64,000 nt of DNA from Chaetoderma sp. LZ-2023a (GCA_034401795.1 CM067372.1:12782940-12846939), one strand, 5' to 3'; shown: positions 47,340 to 60,158, counted from the first letter of the stretch. A program made the numbers and translations. Notes: generated from the letters alone by a model not told the origin.

Positions 47340-50300
47340 TTCTGCTACCATTAATTCCTTGTGCCCAAATTGTGGCATCATTGTGGCTTTCTGCTACCAT
47401 TAACGTCCCTGGGCCCTAATTGTGGCCTCATTGTGGCTGTCCGCGAGCATTAAGGTTCTCATCACCAAATTGTTGCATCATTGCGGCTTTCCGCTACCAT
47501 TAATGTCCTTGTGCCCCAATTGTGGCCTCATAGCGGCTTTCCGCTACCATTAATGTTCTCGTGCCCCAATTGTGGCATCATAGTGGCTTTCCACTACCAT
47601 TAACGTTCTAGTGCCCCAATAGTGGCATCATTGCAGCTTTCTGCTTCCATTAACGTTCTTGTGCCCCAATTGTGGCATCATTGCAGCTTTCTGCTACCAT
47701 TAACGTCCCCGTGTCCCAATTGTGGCATCATTGCAGCTTTCGGCTACCAGTAATGTTCTTGTGCCCCAATTGTGGCATCATTGCAGCTTTCGGATACCAT
47801 TAATGTCCCCGTGTCCCAATTGTGGCATCATTGCGACTTTCCGCTACCATTAATGTGCCCATGCCCCAATTGTGGCATCATTGAACCTTTCCGCTACCAT
47901 TAACAACCTTGTGCCCCAATTGTGGCATCATTGCGACTTTCCGCTACCATTAATGTGCCCATGCCCCAATTGTGGTATCATTGCAGCTTTCCGCTACCAT
48001 TAATGTTCTTGTGCCCCAATTGTGGCATCATTGAACCTTTCCGCTACCATTAACAACCTTGTGCCCCAATTGTGGCATCATTGCGGGTTTCCGCTACCAT
48101 TAATGTTCTCTTGCACCAATTGTCGCATCATTGCGGCTTTCCGCTACCAGTAATGTTCTCATGCCCCAATTGTGGCATCATTGTGGCTGTCCGCTAGCAT
48201 TAATGTTCTCATCACCCAATTGTGGCATCATTGCAGCTTTCCATTACCATTAATGTTCTCGTGCCCCAATTGTGGCATCATTTCGGCTTTCCACTACCAT
48301 TAACGCCCTTGTGCCCTAATTGTGGCATCATTGCAGCTTACCACTACCATTAATGTTCTCGTGCCCCAATTATGGCATCATTGTCGCTTTCTGCTACCAT
48401 TAACGTCCTTGTGCCCTAATTGTGGCATCATTGCGGCTGTCCGCTAGCATTAATGTTCTCATCACCCAATTGTGGCATCATTGTGGTTTTCCGCTACCAT
48501 TAATGTCCTTGTGCCCTAATTGTGACATCATTGCGGCTTTCCCCTACCATTAATGTTCTCGTGCCCCAATTGTGGCATCATTGCTGCTGTCCGCTAGCAT
48601 TATGGTTCTCATCACCCTATTGTGGCATCATTGCGGCTTTCCGCTAACATTACTGTCCTTGTGCCACAATTCTGGCATCATAGTGGCTTTCCTCTACCAT
48701 TAACGTTCTTGTGCCCCAATTGTGGCATCATACTGGCTTTCCACTACCATTAACGTTCTTGTGCCCCAATTGTGGCATCATTGCAGATTTCTGCTACCAT
48801 TAACGTACGTGTGCCCCAATTGTGGCATCATCGCAGCTTTCTGCTACCATTAACGTCCCAGTGTCCCAATTGTGGCATCATTGCGGCTTTCTGCTACCAT
48901 TAATTCCTTGTGCCCAAATTGTGGCATCATTGTGGCTTTCTGCTACCATTAACGTCCCTGGGCCCTAATTGTGGCCTCATTGTGGCTGTCCGCGAGCATT
49001 AAGGTTCTCATCACCAAATTGTTGCATCATTGCGGCTTTCCGCTACCATTAATGTCCTTGTGCCCCAATTGTGGCCTCATAGCGGCTTTCCGCTACCATT
49101 AATGTTCTCGTGCCCCAATTGTGGCATCATAGTGGCTTTCCACTACCATTAACGTTCTAGTGCCCCAATAGTGGCATCATTGCAGCTTTCTGCTTCCATT
49201 AACGTTCTTGTGCCCCAATTGTGGCATCATTGCAGCTTTCTGCTACCATTAACGTCCCCGTGTCCCAATTGTGGCATCATTGCAGCTTTCGGCTACCAGT
49301 AATGTTCTTGTGCCCCAATTGTGGCATCATTGCAGCTTTCGGATACCATTAATGTCCCCGTGTCCCAATTGTGGCATCATTGCGACTTTCCGCTACCATT
49401 AATGTGCCCATGCCCCAATTGTGGCATCATTGAACCTTTCCGCTACCATTAACAACCTTGTGCCCCAATTGTGGCATCATTGCGACTTTCCGCTACCATT
49501 AATGTGCCCATGCCCCAATTGTGGTATCATTGCAGCTTTCCGCTACCATTAATGTTCTTGTGCCCCAATTGTGGCATCATTGAACCTTTCCGCTACCATT
49601 AACAACCTTGTGCCCCAATTGTGGCATCATTGCGGGTTTCCGCTACCATTAATGTTCTCTTGCACCAATTGTCGCATCATTGCGGCTTTCCGCTACCAGT
49701 AATGTTCTCATGCCCCAATTGTGGCATCATTGTGGCTGTCCGCTAGCATTAATGTTCTCATCACCCAATTGTGGCATCATTGCAGCTTTCCATTACCATT
49801 AATGTTCTCGTGCCCCAATTGTGGCATCATTTCGGCTTTCCACTACCATTAACGCCCTTGTGCCCTAATTGTGGCATCATTGCAGCTTACCACTACCATT
49901 AATGTTCTCGTGCCCCAATTATGGCATCATTGTCGCTTTCTGCTACCATTAACGTCCTTGTGCCCTAATTGTGGCATCATTGCGGCTGTCCGCTAGCATT
50001 AATGTTCTCATCACCCAATTGTGGCATCATTGTGGTTTTCCGCTACCATTAATGTCCTTGTGCCCTAATTGTGACATCATTGCGGCTTTCCCCTACCATT
50101 AATGTTCTCGTGCCCCAATTGTGGCATCATTGCTGCTGTCCGCTAGCATTATGGTTCTCATCACCCTATTGTGGCATCATTGCGGCTTTCCGCTAACATT
50201 ACTGTCCTTGTGCCACAATTCTGGCATCATAGTGGCTTTCCGCTACCATTAACGTTCTTGTGCCCCAATTGTGGCATCATACTGGCTTTCCACTACCATT

Positions 50301-50345
50301 AACGTTCTTGTGCCCCAATTGTGGCATCATTGCAGATTTCTGCTA
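47340..50345. repeat. 1,549-bp tandem duplication in the satellite
   Basis: Rare variants recur 1,549 bp apart: tgcttccattaacg at 47,641 and 49,190; gtgcccatgccccaattg following gcgacttt at 47,955 and 49,504; attccttgtgcccaaattg near 47,355 and 48,904. The two copies then diverge near 50,345. Confidence 0.82.
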
Positions 50346-53300
50346 CCATTAACGTCCTTGTGCCCAAATTGTGGCATCATTGCAGCTTTCCGCTACCATT
50401 AACGTCCCAGTGTCCCAATTGTGGCATCATTGCGGCTTTCCGCTACCATTAATGTTCTTGTGCCCCAATTGTGGCATCATAGTGGCTTTCCACTACCATT
50501 AATGTTCTTGTGACCCAATTGTGGCATCATAGTGGCTTTCCACTACCATTAATGTTCTCGTGCCCCAATTGTGGCATCATAGCGGCTTTCCGCTACCATT
50601 AATGTTCTCGTGCCCCAATTGTGGTATCATTGCAGCTTTCCGCTACCATTAATGTTCTCGTGCCCCAATTGTGGCATCATTACGGCTGTCCGCTACCATT
50701 AATGTTCTCGTGCCCCAATTGTGGCATCATTGCGGCTGTCCGCTAGCATTAATGTTCTCATCACCCAATTGTGGTATCATTGCAGCTTTCCGCTACCATT
50801 AACGTCCTTGTGCCCCAATTGTGGCATCATTGCAGCTTTCCGCTACCATTAATGTTATCGTGCCCAAATTGTGGCATCATTGCAGCTTTCCGCTACCATT
50901 AAGTCCTTGTGCCCTAATTGTGGCATCATTGCGGCTTTTCGCTACCATTAATGTTCTTGTGCCCCAATTGTGGCATCATTGCAGCTTTCTGCTACCATTA
51001 ACGTCCTTGTGCCCTAATTGTGGCATCATTGCGGCTTTCCACTACCATTAACGCCCTTGTGCCCTAATTGTGGCATCATTGCAGCTTTCCGCTACCATTA
51101 ATGTTCTTGTGCCCCAATTGTGGCATCATTGCGGCTTTCCACTACCATTAATACCCTTGTGCCCTAATTGTGGCATCATTGCGGCTTTCCGTTACCATTA
51201 ATGTTCTCGTGCCCCAATTGTGGTATCATTGCAGCTTTCCGCTACCATTAATGTTATCGTGCCCCAATTGTGACTTCATTGCAGCTTTCCCCTACCATTA
51301 ATGTCCTTGTGCCCCAATTGTGGCATCATTGCAGCTTTCCGCTACCATTAATGTTCTCGTGCCCCAATTGTGGCATCATTGCAGCTTTCCGCTACCATTA
51401 ATGTTATCGTGCCCCAATTGTGACTTCATTGCAGCTTTCCCCTACCATTAATGTTCTCGTGCCCCAATTGTGGCATCATTGCGGCTGTCCGCTACCATTA
51501 ATGTTCTCGTGCCCCAATTGTGGCATCATTGCGGCTTTCTGCTACCATTAAGTCCTTGTGCCCCAATTGTGGCATCATTTCGGCTTTCCACAACCATTAA
51601 CGCCCTTGTGCCCTAATTGTGGCATCATTGCAGCTTACCCCTATCATTAATGTTCTCGTGCCCCAATTATGGCATCATTGTCGCCTTCTGCTACCATTAA
51701 CGTCCCTGGGCCCTAATTGTGGCATCATTGTGGCTTTCCGCTACCATTAATGTTCTCGTGCCCCAATTGTGGCATCATTGCGGCTGTCCGCTACCATTAA
51801 TGTTCTCGTGCCCCAATTGTGGTATCATTGCAGCTTTCCGCTACCATTAATGTCCTTGTGCCCCAATTGTGGCATCATTGTGGCTTTCCGCTACCATTAA
51901 CGTCCTTGTGCCCCAATTGTGGCATCATTGCGACTTTCCGCTACCATTAATGTGCTCATGCCCCAATTGTGGTATCATTGCAGCTTTCCGCTACCGTTAA
52001 TGCTCTTGTGCCCCAATTGTGGCATCATTGCAGCTTTCCGCTACCATTAACAACCTTGTGCCCCAATTGTGGCATCATTGCGTGTTTCCGCTACCATTAA
52101 TGTTCTTGTGCCCCAATTGTGGCATCATTGCAGCTTTCCACTACCATTAATGTTCTCGTGCCCCAATTGTGGCATCATTGCGGCTGTCCGCTACCATTAA
52201 TGTTCTCGTGCCCCAATTGTGGCATCATTGCAGCTTTCCGCTACCATTAATGTTCTCATGCCCGAATTGTGGTATCATTGCAGCTTTCTTCTACCATTAA
52301 TGTTCTTGTGCCCCAATTGTGGCATCATTGCAGCTTTCCGCTACCATTAACGTCCTTGTGCCCCAATTGTGGCATCATTGCAGCTTTCTGCTACCATTAA
52401 CGTCCTTGTGCCCCAATTGTGGCATCATTGCAGCTTTCCGCTACCATTAACGTCCTTGTGCCCAAATTGTGGCATCATTGCAGCTTTCCGCTACCATTAA
52501 CGTCCTTGTGCCCACATTGTGGTATCATTGCAGCTTTCCACTACCATTAACGTCCTTGTGCCCCAATTGTGGCATCATTGCAGCTTTCAGCTACCATTAA
52601 CGTCCTTGTGCCCAAATTGTGGCATCATTGCAGCTTTCCACTACCATTATCATCCTTGTGCCCCAATAGTGGCATCATAGCGGCTTTCCGCTACCATTAA
52701 TGTTCTTGTGCCCCAATTGTGGCATCATTGTGGCTTTCCGCTACCATTAACGTCCTTGCGCCCAAATTGTGGCATCATTGCAGCTTTCCACTACCATTAA
52801 CGTCCTTGTGCCCAAATTGTGGCATCATTGCAGCTTTCCGCTACCATTATCATCCTTGTGCCCCAATAGTGGCATCATAGCAGCTTTCCGCTACCATTAA
52901 TGTTCTTGTGCCCCAATTGTGGCATCATTGCGGCTTTCCGCTACCATTAACGTCCTTGTGCCCAAATTGTGGCATCATTGCAGCTTTCCGCTACCATTAT
53001 CATCCTTGTGCCCCAATAGTGGCATCATAGCAGCTTTCCGCTACCATTAATGTTCTTGTGCCCCAATTGTGGCATCATTGCAGCTTTCAGCTACCATTAA
53101 TGTCCTTGTGCCCCAATTGTGGTATCATTGCGGCTTTCCGCTACCATTAATGTTCTCGTGCCCCAATTGTGGCATCATAGCGGCTTTCCGCTACCATTAA
53201 TGTTCTCATGCCCCAATTGTGGCATCATAGCCGCTTTCAGCTACCATTAATGTCCTTGTGCCCCAGTTGTGGCATCATAGCGGCTTTCCGCTACCATTAA

Positions 53301-55209
53301 TGTCCTTGTGCCCCAATTGTGGCATCATTGCCGCTTTCTGCTACCATTAATGTTCTCGTGCACCAATTGTGTCATCATTGCAGCTTTCCACTACCATTAA
53401 TGTTCTTCTGCCCCAATTGTGGCATCATTGCAGCTTTCCGCTACCATTAATGTTCTTGTGCCCCAATTGTGGCATCATTGCGGCTTTCCGCTACCATTAA
53501 TGTCCTTGTGCCCCAATTGTGGCATCATTGTGGCTTTCCGCTACCATTAATGTCCTTGTGACGCAATTGTGGCATCATTGCGACTTTCCGCTACCATTGA
53601 TGTGCTCATGCCCCAATTGTGGTATCATTGCAGCTTTCCGCTACCATTAATGCTCTTGTGCCCCAATTGTGGCATCATTGCACCTTTCCGCTACCATTAA
53701 CAACCTTGTGCCCCAATTGTGGCATCATTGCGGGTTTCCGCTACCATTAATGTTCTCGTGCCCCAATTGTGGCATCATTGCAGGTTTCCACTACCATTAA
53801 TGTTCTCGTGCCCCAATTGTGGCATCATTGCGGCTGTCCGCTACCATTAATGTTCTCGTGCCCCAATTGTGGCATCATTGCAGCTTTCCGCTACCATTAA
53901 TGTTCTCATGCCCGAATTGTGGTATCATTGCAGCTTTCTGCTACCATTAATGTTCTTGTGCCCCAATTGTGGCATCATTGCAGCTTTCCGCTACCATTAA
54001 GGTCCTTGTGCCCCAATTGTGGCATCATTGCAGCTTTCCACTACCATTAACGTCCTTGTGCCCCAATTGTGGCATCATTGCAGCTTTCCGCTACCATTAA
54101 CCTCCTTGTGCCCAAATTGTGGCATCATTGCAGCTTTCGGCTACCATTATCATCCTTGTGCCCCAATAGTGGCATCATAGCGGCTTTCCTCTACCATTAA
54201 TGTTCTTGTGCCCCAATTGTGGCATCATTGCGGCTTTCCGCTACCATTAACGTCCTTGTGCCCAAATTGTGGCATCATTGCAGCTTTCCACTACCATTAA
54301 CGTCCTTGTGCCCCTATTGTGGCATCATTGCAGCTTTCCGCTACCATTAACCTCCTTGTGCCCCAATTGTGGCATCATTGCGGCTTTCCGCTACCATTAA
54401 CGTCCTTGTGCCCTAATTGTGGTATCATTGCAGCTTTCCACTACCATTAACGTCCTTGTGCCCCAATTGTGGCATCATTGCAGCTTTCCTTTACCATTAA
54501 CGTCCTTGTGCCCAAATTGTGGCATCATTGCAGCTTTCCGCTACCATTATCATCCTTGGGCCCCAATAGTGGCATCATAGCGGCTTTCCGCTACCATTAA
54601 TGTTCTTGTGCCCCAATTGTGGCATCATTGCGGCTTTCCGCTACCATTAACGTCCTTGTGCCCAAATTGTGGCATCATTGCAGCTTTCCGCTACCATTAT
54701 CATCCTTGTGCCCCAATAGTGGCATCATAGCGGCTTTCCGCTACCATTAATGTTCTTGTGCCCCAATTGTGGCATCATTGCAGCTTTCAGCTACCATTAA
54801 TGTCCTTGTGCCCCAATTGTGGTATCATTGCGGCTTTCCGCTACCATTAATGTCCTTGTGCCCCAATTGTGGCATCATTGCCGCTTTTTGCTACCATTAA
54901 TGTTCTCGTGCACCAATTGTGGCATCATTGCAGCTTTCCACTACCATTAATGTTCTTGTGCCACAATTGTGGCATCATTGCCGCTTTTTGCTACCATTAA
55001 TGTTCTACTGCCCCAATTGTGGCATCATTGCAGCTTTCCGCTACCATTTATGTTCTTGTGCCACAATTGTGGCATCATTGTGGCTTTCCACTACCATTAA
55101 TGTTCTCGTGCCCCAATTGTGGCATCATCGTACCTTTCCGCTACCATTAATGTTCTCGTGCCCCAATTGTGGCATCATCGTACCTTTCCGCTACCATTAA
55201 TGCTCTTGT

Positions 55210-55735
55210 TTCACAATAAAAAGAGAAATATTTGGACGAAGTATGAGATACTTTTGTTATTTCTGTGCAATTCACTCAGTATGCATCCTGACTCCATATT
55301 TGTTGCAACTATTGGACGCCACATTAGTTGAGACTGACGTGTGTACATGCGTGGATTTCCCAAAGAAAAAGTCCCCGTCTGCATGTGTCACTAGTCATTT
55401 GTTATTGACCTCATAGAGCTGTACACGCGGGGACGTATAGACCTATGCATATTTTGACAATAATGTGCATGACCATTGTTGATGGCAATGACTGCAACAT
55501 CATTCAGTCAAATTATTGTCAAGCTAAATAGTAGGCAATGTTAATGTCACTTGCTACAAATTTGATAAAAATTTGACAGAAAAATTATTGCTCACATTCA
55601 GTATACATATTATGAAATAATCATAGCTTTCAGTTGGCACTTGCATTGAATAGCACTTTGACTAAATACTAAGGCAGCAACAACTTTGTCACATTTGTAT
55701 CCGTGCATTTAGCTTGCTTTCACTATCGTGGCATG
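55210..55735. other. Unique spacer between the two large arrays
   Basis: AT-rich unique sequence with no gene or repeat recognised. The satellite stops within one unit, followed by aataaaaagagaaat. Confidence 0.5.
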
Positions 55736-55738
55736 CCT

Positions 55739-56998
55739 ATAAGTAGAGTTAGCACATGCCTAGATACATTTTCCCTGAGTAGTGTTAGCACAGGCCTAGA
55801 TACAGTTTCCCTGAGTAGAGTTAGTGCAGGCCTAGATACAGTTTCCTTGAGTAGAGTTAGCGCAGGCCTAGATACAGTTTCCCTGAATAAAGTTAGCGCA
55901 GGCCTAGATACAGTTTCCCTGAGTAAAGTTAGCGCAGGCCTAGATACAGTTTCCCTGAGTAGAGTTAGTGCAGGCGTAGATACTGTTTCCCTGAGTATAG
56001 TTAGTGCAGGCCTAGATACAGTTTCCCTGAGTAGAGTTAGTGCAGGCGTAGATACTGTTTCCCTGAGTATAGTTAGTGCAGGCCTAGATACAGTTTCCTT
56101 GAGTAGAGTTAGCACATGCCTAGATACATTTTCCCTGAGTAGTGTTAGCACAGGCCTAGATACAGTTTCCTTGAGTAGAGTTAGCGCAGGCCTAGATACA
56201 GTTTCCTTAAGTAGAGTTAGCACATGCCTAGATACATTTTCCCTGAGTAGTGTTAGCACAGGCCTAGATACATTTTCCCTGAGTAGAGTTAGCACAGGCC
56301 TAGATAGTTTCCCTGAGTAGAGTTAGTGCAGGCGTAGATACAGTTTCCTTGAGTAGAGTTAGCGCAGGCCTAGATACAGTTTCCCTGAGTAAAGTTAGCG
56401 CAGGCCTAGATACAGTTTCCCTGAGTAGAGTTAGTGCAGGCGTAGATACTGTTTCCCTGAGTAGAGTTAGTGCAGGCCTAGATACAGTTTCCCTGAGTAG
56501 AGTTAGTGCAGGCGTAGATACATTTTCCCTGAGTAGTGTTAGCACAGGCCTAGATACAGTTTCCCTGAGTAGAGTTAGCACATGCCTAGATAGTTTCCCT
56601 GAGTAGAGTTAGTGCAGGCGTAGATACAGTTTCCTTGAGTAGAGTTAGCGCAGGCCTAGATACAGTTTCCCTGAGTAGAGTTAGCGCAGGCCTAGATACA
56701 GTTTCCCTGAGTAGAGTTAGTGCAGGCGTAGATACTGTTTCCCTGAGTAGAGTTAGTGCAGGCCTAGATACAGTTTCCTTGAGTAGAGTTAGCGCAGGCC
56801 TAGATACAGTTTCCCTGAGTAAAGTTAGCGCAGGCCTAGATACAGTTTCCCTGAGTAGAGTTAGTGCAGGCGTAGATACTGTTTCCCTGAGTAGAGTTAG
56901 TGCAGGCGTAGATACTGTTTCCCTGAGTAGAGTTAGTGCAGGCGTAGATACAGTTTCCCTGAGTAAAGTTAGCGCAGGCCTAGATACAGTTTCCCTGC
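55739..56998. repeat. 36-bp minisatellite, about 35 copies
   Basis: The unit is agagttagcgcaggcctaga followed by tacagtttccctgagt, 36 bp. Three main variants alternate: gcgcaggcctagatacag, gtgcaggcgtagatact and gcacatgcctagatacatt. Because 36 is a multiple of three, long frames stay open on both strands: SLSRVSAGLDTV on plus, LTLLRETVSRPA on minus. Two 2-bp losses (tagatagtttcc at 56,301 and 56,587) break the frames. These two lie 286 bp apart within a duplicated block. No start context, splice signals or related coding sequence adjoin it. Confidence 0.96.
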
Positions 56999-57042
56999 AA
57001 GAATGACGTATTTAGCCAAGACAGCGTGTGTACACACAATCA

Positions 57043-57442
57043 AATGGACCTTTCCGGTTTACCGATCCATTATATGACGTCAAAATCAACCACTTAACGT
57101 GTAGGATGACGTCATAATCAATGACGTCATGAATGACGGCGATAAGTACGTTACAAACACTTAATTGCAGACGGACCAAGCGTTGTTGTACGAATTGTAT
57201 GTTTTCACTGTTTAATAAACATGCTGTTCAATATTTTGAAATTAATTCGAATATGCGCTGTTGCTGCCATAGGCAGCAACAGGACTCAGTCAAATTAGTT
57301 TCAAAATATTTAAAAGCTTACCCTTATAGTTTTCTGCAAATGGATAGTCAGTTCAGGGATTGATCAACCCCAACACGAGTGAGGTGTGGGTGGTGCTTAG
57401 CTAGAGATGCGTGGGGCATAGCTGAAACTGGACAGGTCCATT
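57043..57442 (+). mobile_element. MITE-like family, copy 4 (most complete, 400 bp)
   Basis: Ends are aatggacctttcc and ggacaggtccatt. They are imperfect inverted termini. The left third contains three TGACGTCA octamers. The centre is a palindrome: atattttgaaattaattcga and gcgctgttgctgccat against ggcagcaacaggactcag and caaattagtttcaaaatatt. The right third has gggattgatcaaccccaaca and gcgtggggcatagctga. No target-site duplication was evident. Confidence 0.83.
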
Positions 57443-57471
57443 GCTCATCAACCCCGCAGCAAGTTGAGGCG

Positions 57472-59719
57472 TTTGAACACAGTTCCTTATTCACATTCGA
57501 AACATTCGACACATTCGGATTGTTCACGGTGGTAATAGAAATGGTGTAAGTCTCGCGCTGGTCGGTCGATCACGGGGTTGTTTGCACGTTTGATGTTTAA
57601 TAATATGAATAGGCTACATTCGGGCCATATTTTCAAAAGAAAATCATGGAAATAATATTGTAGCGAACAAAAGAGTAGTGAAAAACATGAAAAATCGCCC
57701 GCAATTGCCTATATAAGGCGCTATGTTGTCTGAATCGGCCATTACCCCAGAATTTCATACTTATCGATCGATAGGGCTCCCAAAGAACTATCGACATGCA
57801 AAAAATTAGAAAGTTCTATCTCCATTATTTTTAGCAATGGATGTCTGATTACCGTAAATCTTAATGGAATCACATTCACAGGCGTATTTATGGCGCCATT
57901 TTGTCTGAACCGGCCATTACCCCAGATTTTAGACCAGACAGGTTGATAGGGCTCCCAAAGAACTATCGACATGCAAATAACATGCTCTTTGGGAGCCCTA
58001 TTAACCTGTCTGGTCTAAAATCTGGGATAATGGCCGGTTCAGACAGTACGGAGCCATAAATACGCATGTAAACGGAATTCCATTACGATTTACGGTAATC
58101 AAACCTCCATTGCTAAGAATAATGGAGATAGAGCTGTCTAATTTTGTGCATGTCGATAATTCCTTGGGAGCCCTATCAATCTGTCTGGTCTAAAATCTGG
58201 GGTAATGGCCGGTTCAGACAGAATCGATCCATAAATACGCCTGTAAACGGAATTCCATTAAGAATTACGGTAATCAAACCTCCATTGCTAAAAATAATGT
58301 AGATAGAACTGTCAAATATTGTGCATGTCGATAGTTCTTTGCGAGTACGATCAAAGTGTCTGGTCTACAATCTGGGGTAATGGCCGGTTAAGACAGAATG
58401 GCGCCATAAATACGCCTGTGAACGGAATTCCATTAAGATTTACTGTAATCAGACCGCCATTGCTAAAAATAATGGAGATAGAACTTTTAAATTTTTGCAT
58501 GTCGATAGTTCTTTGAGAGCCCTATCGATTAATATGTATGAAAATCTGGGGTAATGGCCGATTCAGACAACATAGCGCCTTATATAGGCAATTGCGGGCG
58601 ATTTTTCAATGTTTTCACTCCTATTTTGCTCGCTACAATATTATTTCCGTGATTTTTTTTTTAATATGGCCCGAATGTAGCCTATTCATATTACCAAACA
58701 TCAAACGTGCAAACAATCTCGTGGTCGACCGACCAGCGCGAGTATTACACCGTTTCTATTATCACCTTGAAAAAACTGAATGTGTCGAATGTCTATCTAA
58801 TTGACATTCGACACATTGACAAATATCGGAAAGAAACGGGTATTGCTAAAGATAATGGAGATAGAAGTTTCTACTTTTTTGCATGTCTGTAGTTCTTTTG
58901 GAGCGCTATCGACGTGTTTGATCTAAAATCTGGGGTAATGGCCGGTTCAGACGGTGCGGCGCCATAAATACGCCTGTGAACGTCATTCCGTTAAGAATTA
59001 CGGTAATCAGACCTCAATTGCTAAAAATAATGGAGATAGAACGTTATAATTTTTTGCATGTCGATAGGTCTTTGGGGGCGCTATCAACCTGTCTGGTAAT
59101 GCCCGATCAGACAGTACGGCGCCATATATACGCCTGTGAATGGAATTCCATTAAGATTTACGGCAATCAGACCTCCATTGCTAAAAATAATGGAGATAGA
59201 ACTTTCCAATTTTTTGCTTGTCAATCGTTCTTTGGGAGCCCTATCACCCTACCTGGGCTAAAATCTTTGGGGTAATGGCCGGTTCAGACAGAATGGCGCC
59301 ATAAATACACATGTGAACGGAATTCCATTAAGATTTACGGTAATCAGACCTCCATTGCTAAAAATAATGGAGATAGAATTTTCTAAATTTGTGCATGTCG
59401 ATAGATCTTTGAGAGCCCTATCGATTAATATGTATGAAAATCTGGGGGATGGGCCGATTCGGACAACATAGCGCCTTATATATGCAATTACGGGCGATTT
59501 TTCACGGTTTTCCCTCCTCTTTTGCTCGCTACAATATTATTTCCGTGATTTTTTTTTTAAATATGGCCCGAATGTAGCCTATTCATATTACCAAACATCA
59601 AACGTGCAAACAATCTCGTGGTCGACCGACCAGCGCGAGTCTTACAGCGTTTCTATCACAACCGTGAAAAAACCGAATGTGTCGAATGTTTCGAATGTGA
59701 ATAAGGAACTGTGTTCAAA
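57472..59719. mobile_element. Foldback-like element with about 490-bp inverted ends
   Basis: The left end begins tttgaacacagttccttatt and the right end is its reverse complement (aataaggaactgtgttcaaa). Inverted similarity continues through cacattcgaaacattcgac, the ggtcggtcgatcacg/cgtggtcgaccgacc block, gttgtctgaatcggccatta, and on to about 57,965. Between the arms are tandem, diverged units of about 180 bp (ctttgggagccctatc, ctggggtaatggccggttca, gcgccataaatacgcctgtg, attgctaaaaataatggaga). An additional internal copy of the right arm at about 58,530-58,808 indicates a nested or partially duplicated insertion. No transposase is encoded, so it would be non-autonomous. Confidence 0.75.
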
Positions 59720-60158
59720 TGGCTAGTAAGTTGCAACTCAAAGCTACGATGATTATTTTAGAATATTTAGACTGCCAGTTAAAAGCTGTTGCAACACTAA
59801 TACTGTGTATAAAATATGTAGGTGGTAGGACCTGCAATGCATTCCAGACATATTATATTGATAATAATTTTACTGAATTTTGTCGTTGTCATTGACAGCA
59901 AAAACTTAGGCCTACGCGCCCTATTCTTAAAAATCCAACAACTTTCTCGTACTTTCTCCTGGAAATGTGATACGCTTTCTCTGAAGAGTATTGGAATTGG
60001 CCTATGCACTGTCGAACTACTGCCATGAACACCTCCCACGTGTTTACATTTCTGGCGAACAACCAGACGGCTACGTTTTTATTCGAGAACGCGTGGTCTG
60101 TGTAGACCATAGATATCGTATATACTGGCTAAATGGCTTATGCGCATACCTTCACCTT
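59720..60158. other. Spacer, no gene seen
   Basis: Unique sequence with short open frames on both strands that lack motifs or typical codon bias. No repeat family recognised. Confidence 0.45.

Larger units (their letters stand above)
21199..55205. repeat. 34-kb satellite array of a 50-bp unit (about 680 copies)
   Basis: The unit reads approximately ccattaatgttctcgtgccc, then caattgtggcatcattgc, then agctttccgcta, 50 bp in total. The 20-base core around ccccaattgtggcatcatt is the most constant part. Variation concentrates in ttctcg/tccttg/ttcttg, in gcagct/gcggct/gtggct and in ccgcta/ccacta/ctgcta. Occasional 49-bp units occur, where one base is lost in ccattaatg (giving ccattatg or ccattaag). 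The array is uninterrupted: no transposon or unique island lies within it. The period is not a multiple of three and the short open frames are incidental (phrases such as CPNCGII). The left edge is near 21,199; the right edge is at gctcttgtttcacaataaa near 55,205. Confidence 0.97.

Noticed and set aside
21199-55205. CRISPR-like repeat array
   Set aside because: Units are directly adjacent with no unique spacers and the genome is clearly eukaryotic. It is a satellite.
55723-56606. Repetitive 205-residue plus-strand or 190-residue minus-strand protein
   Set aside because: A 36-bp unit without stop codons is open automatically in the matching frames. Two 2-bp losses break it and no gene structure adjoins it.
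59797-60110. Small genes in the spacer before the G20 run
   Set aside because: Overlapping frames of similar length on both strands with no motif, so chance frames are likelier.
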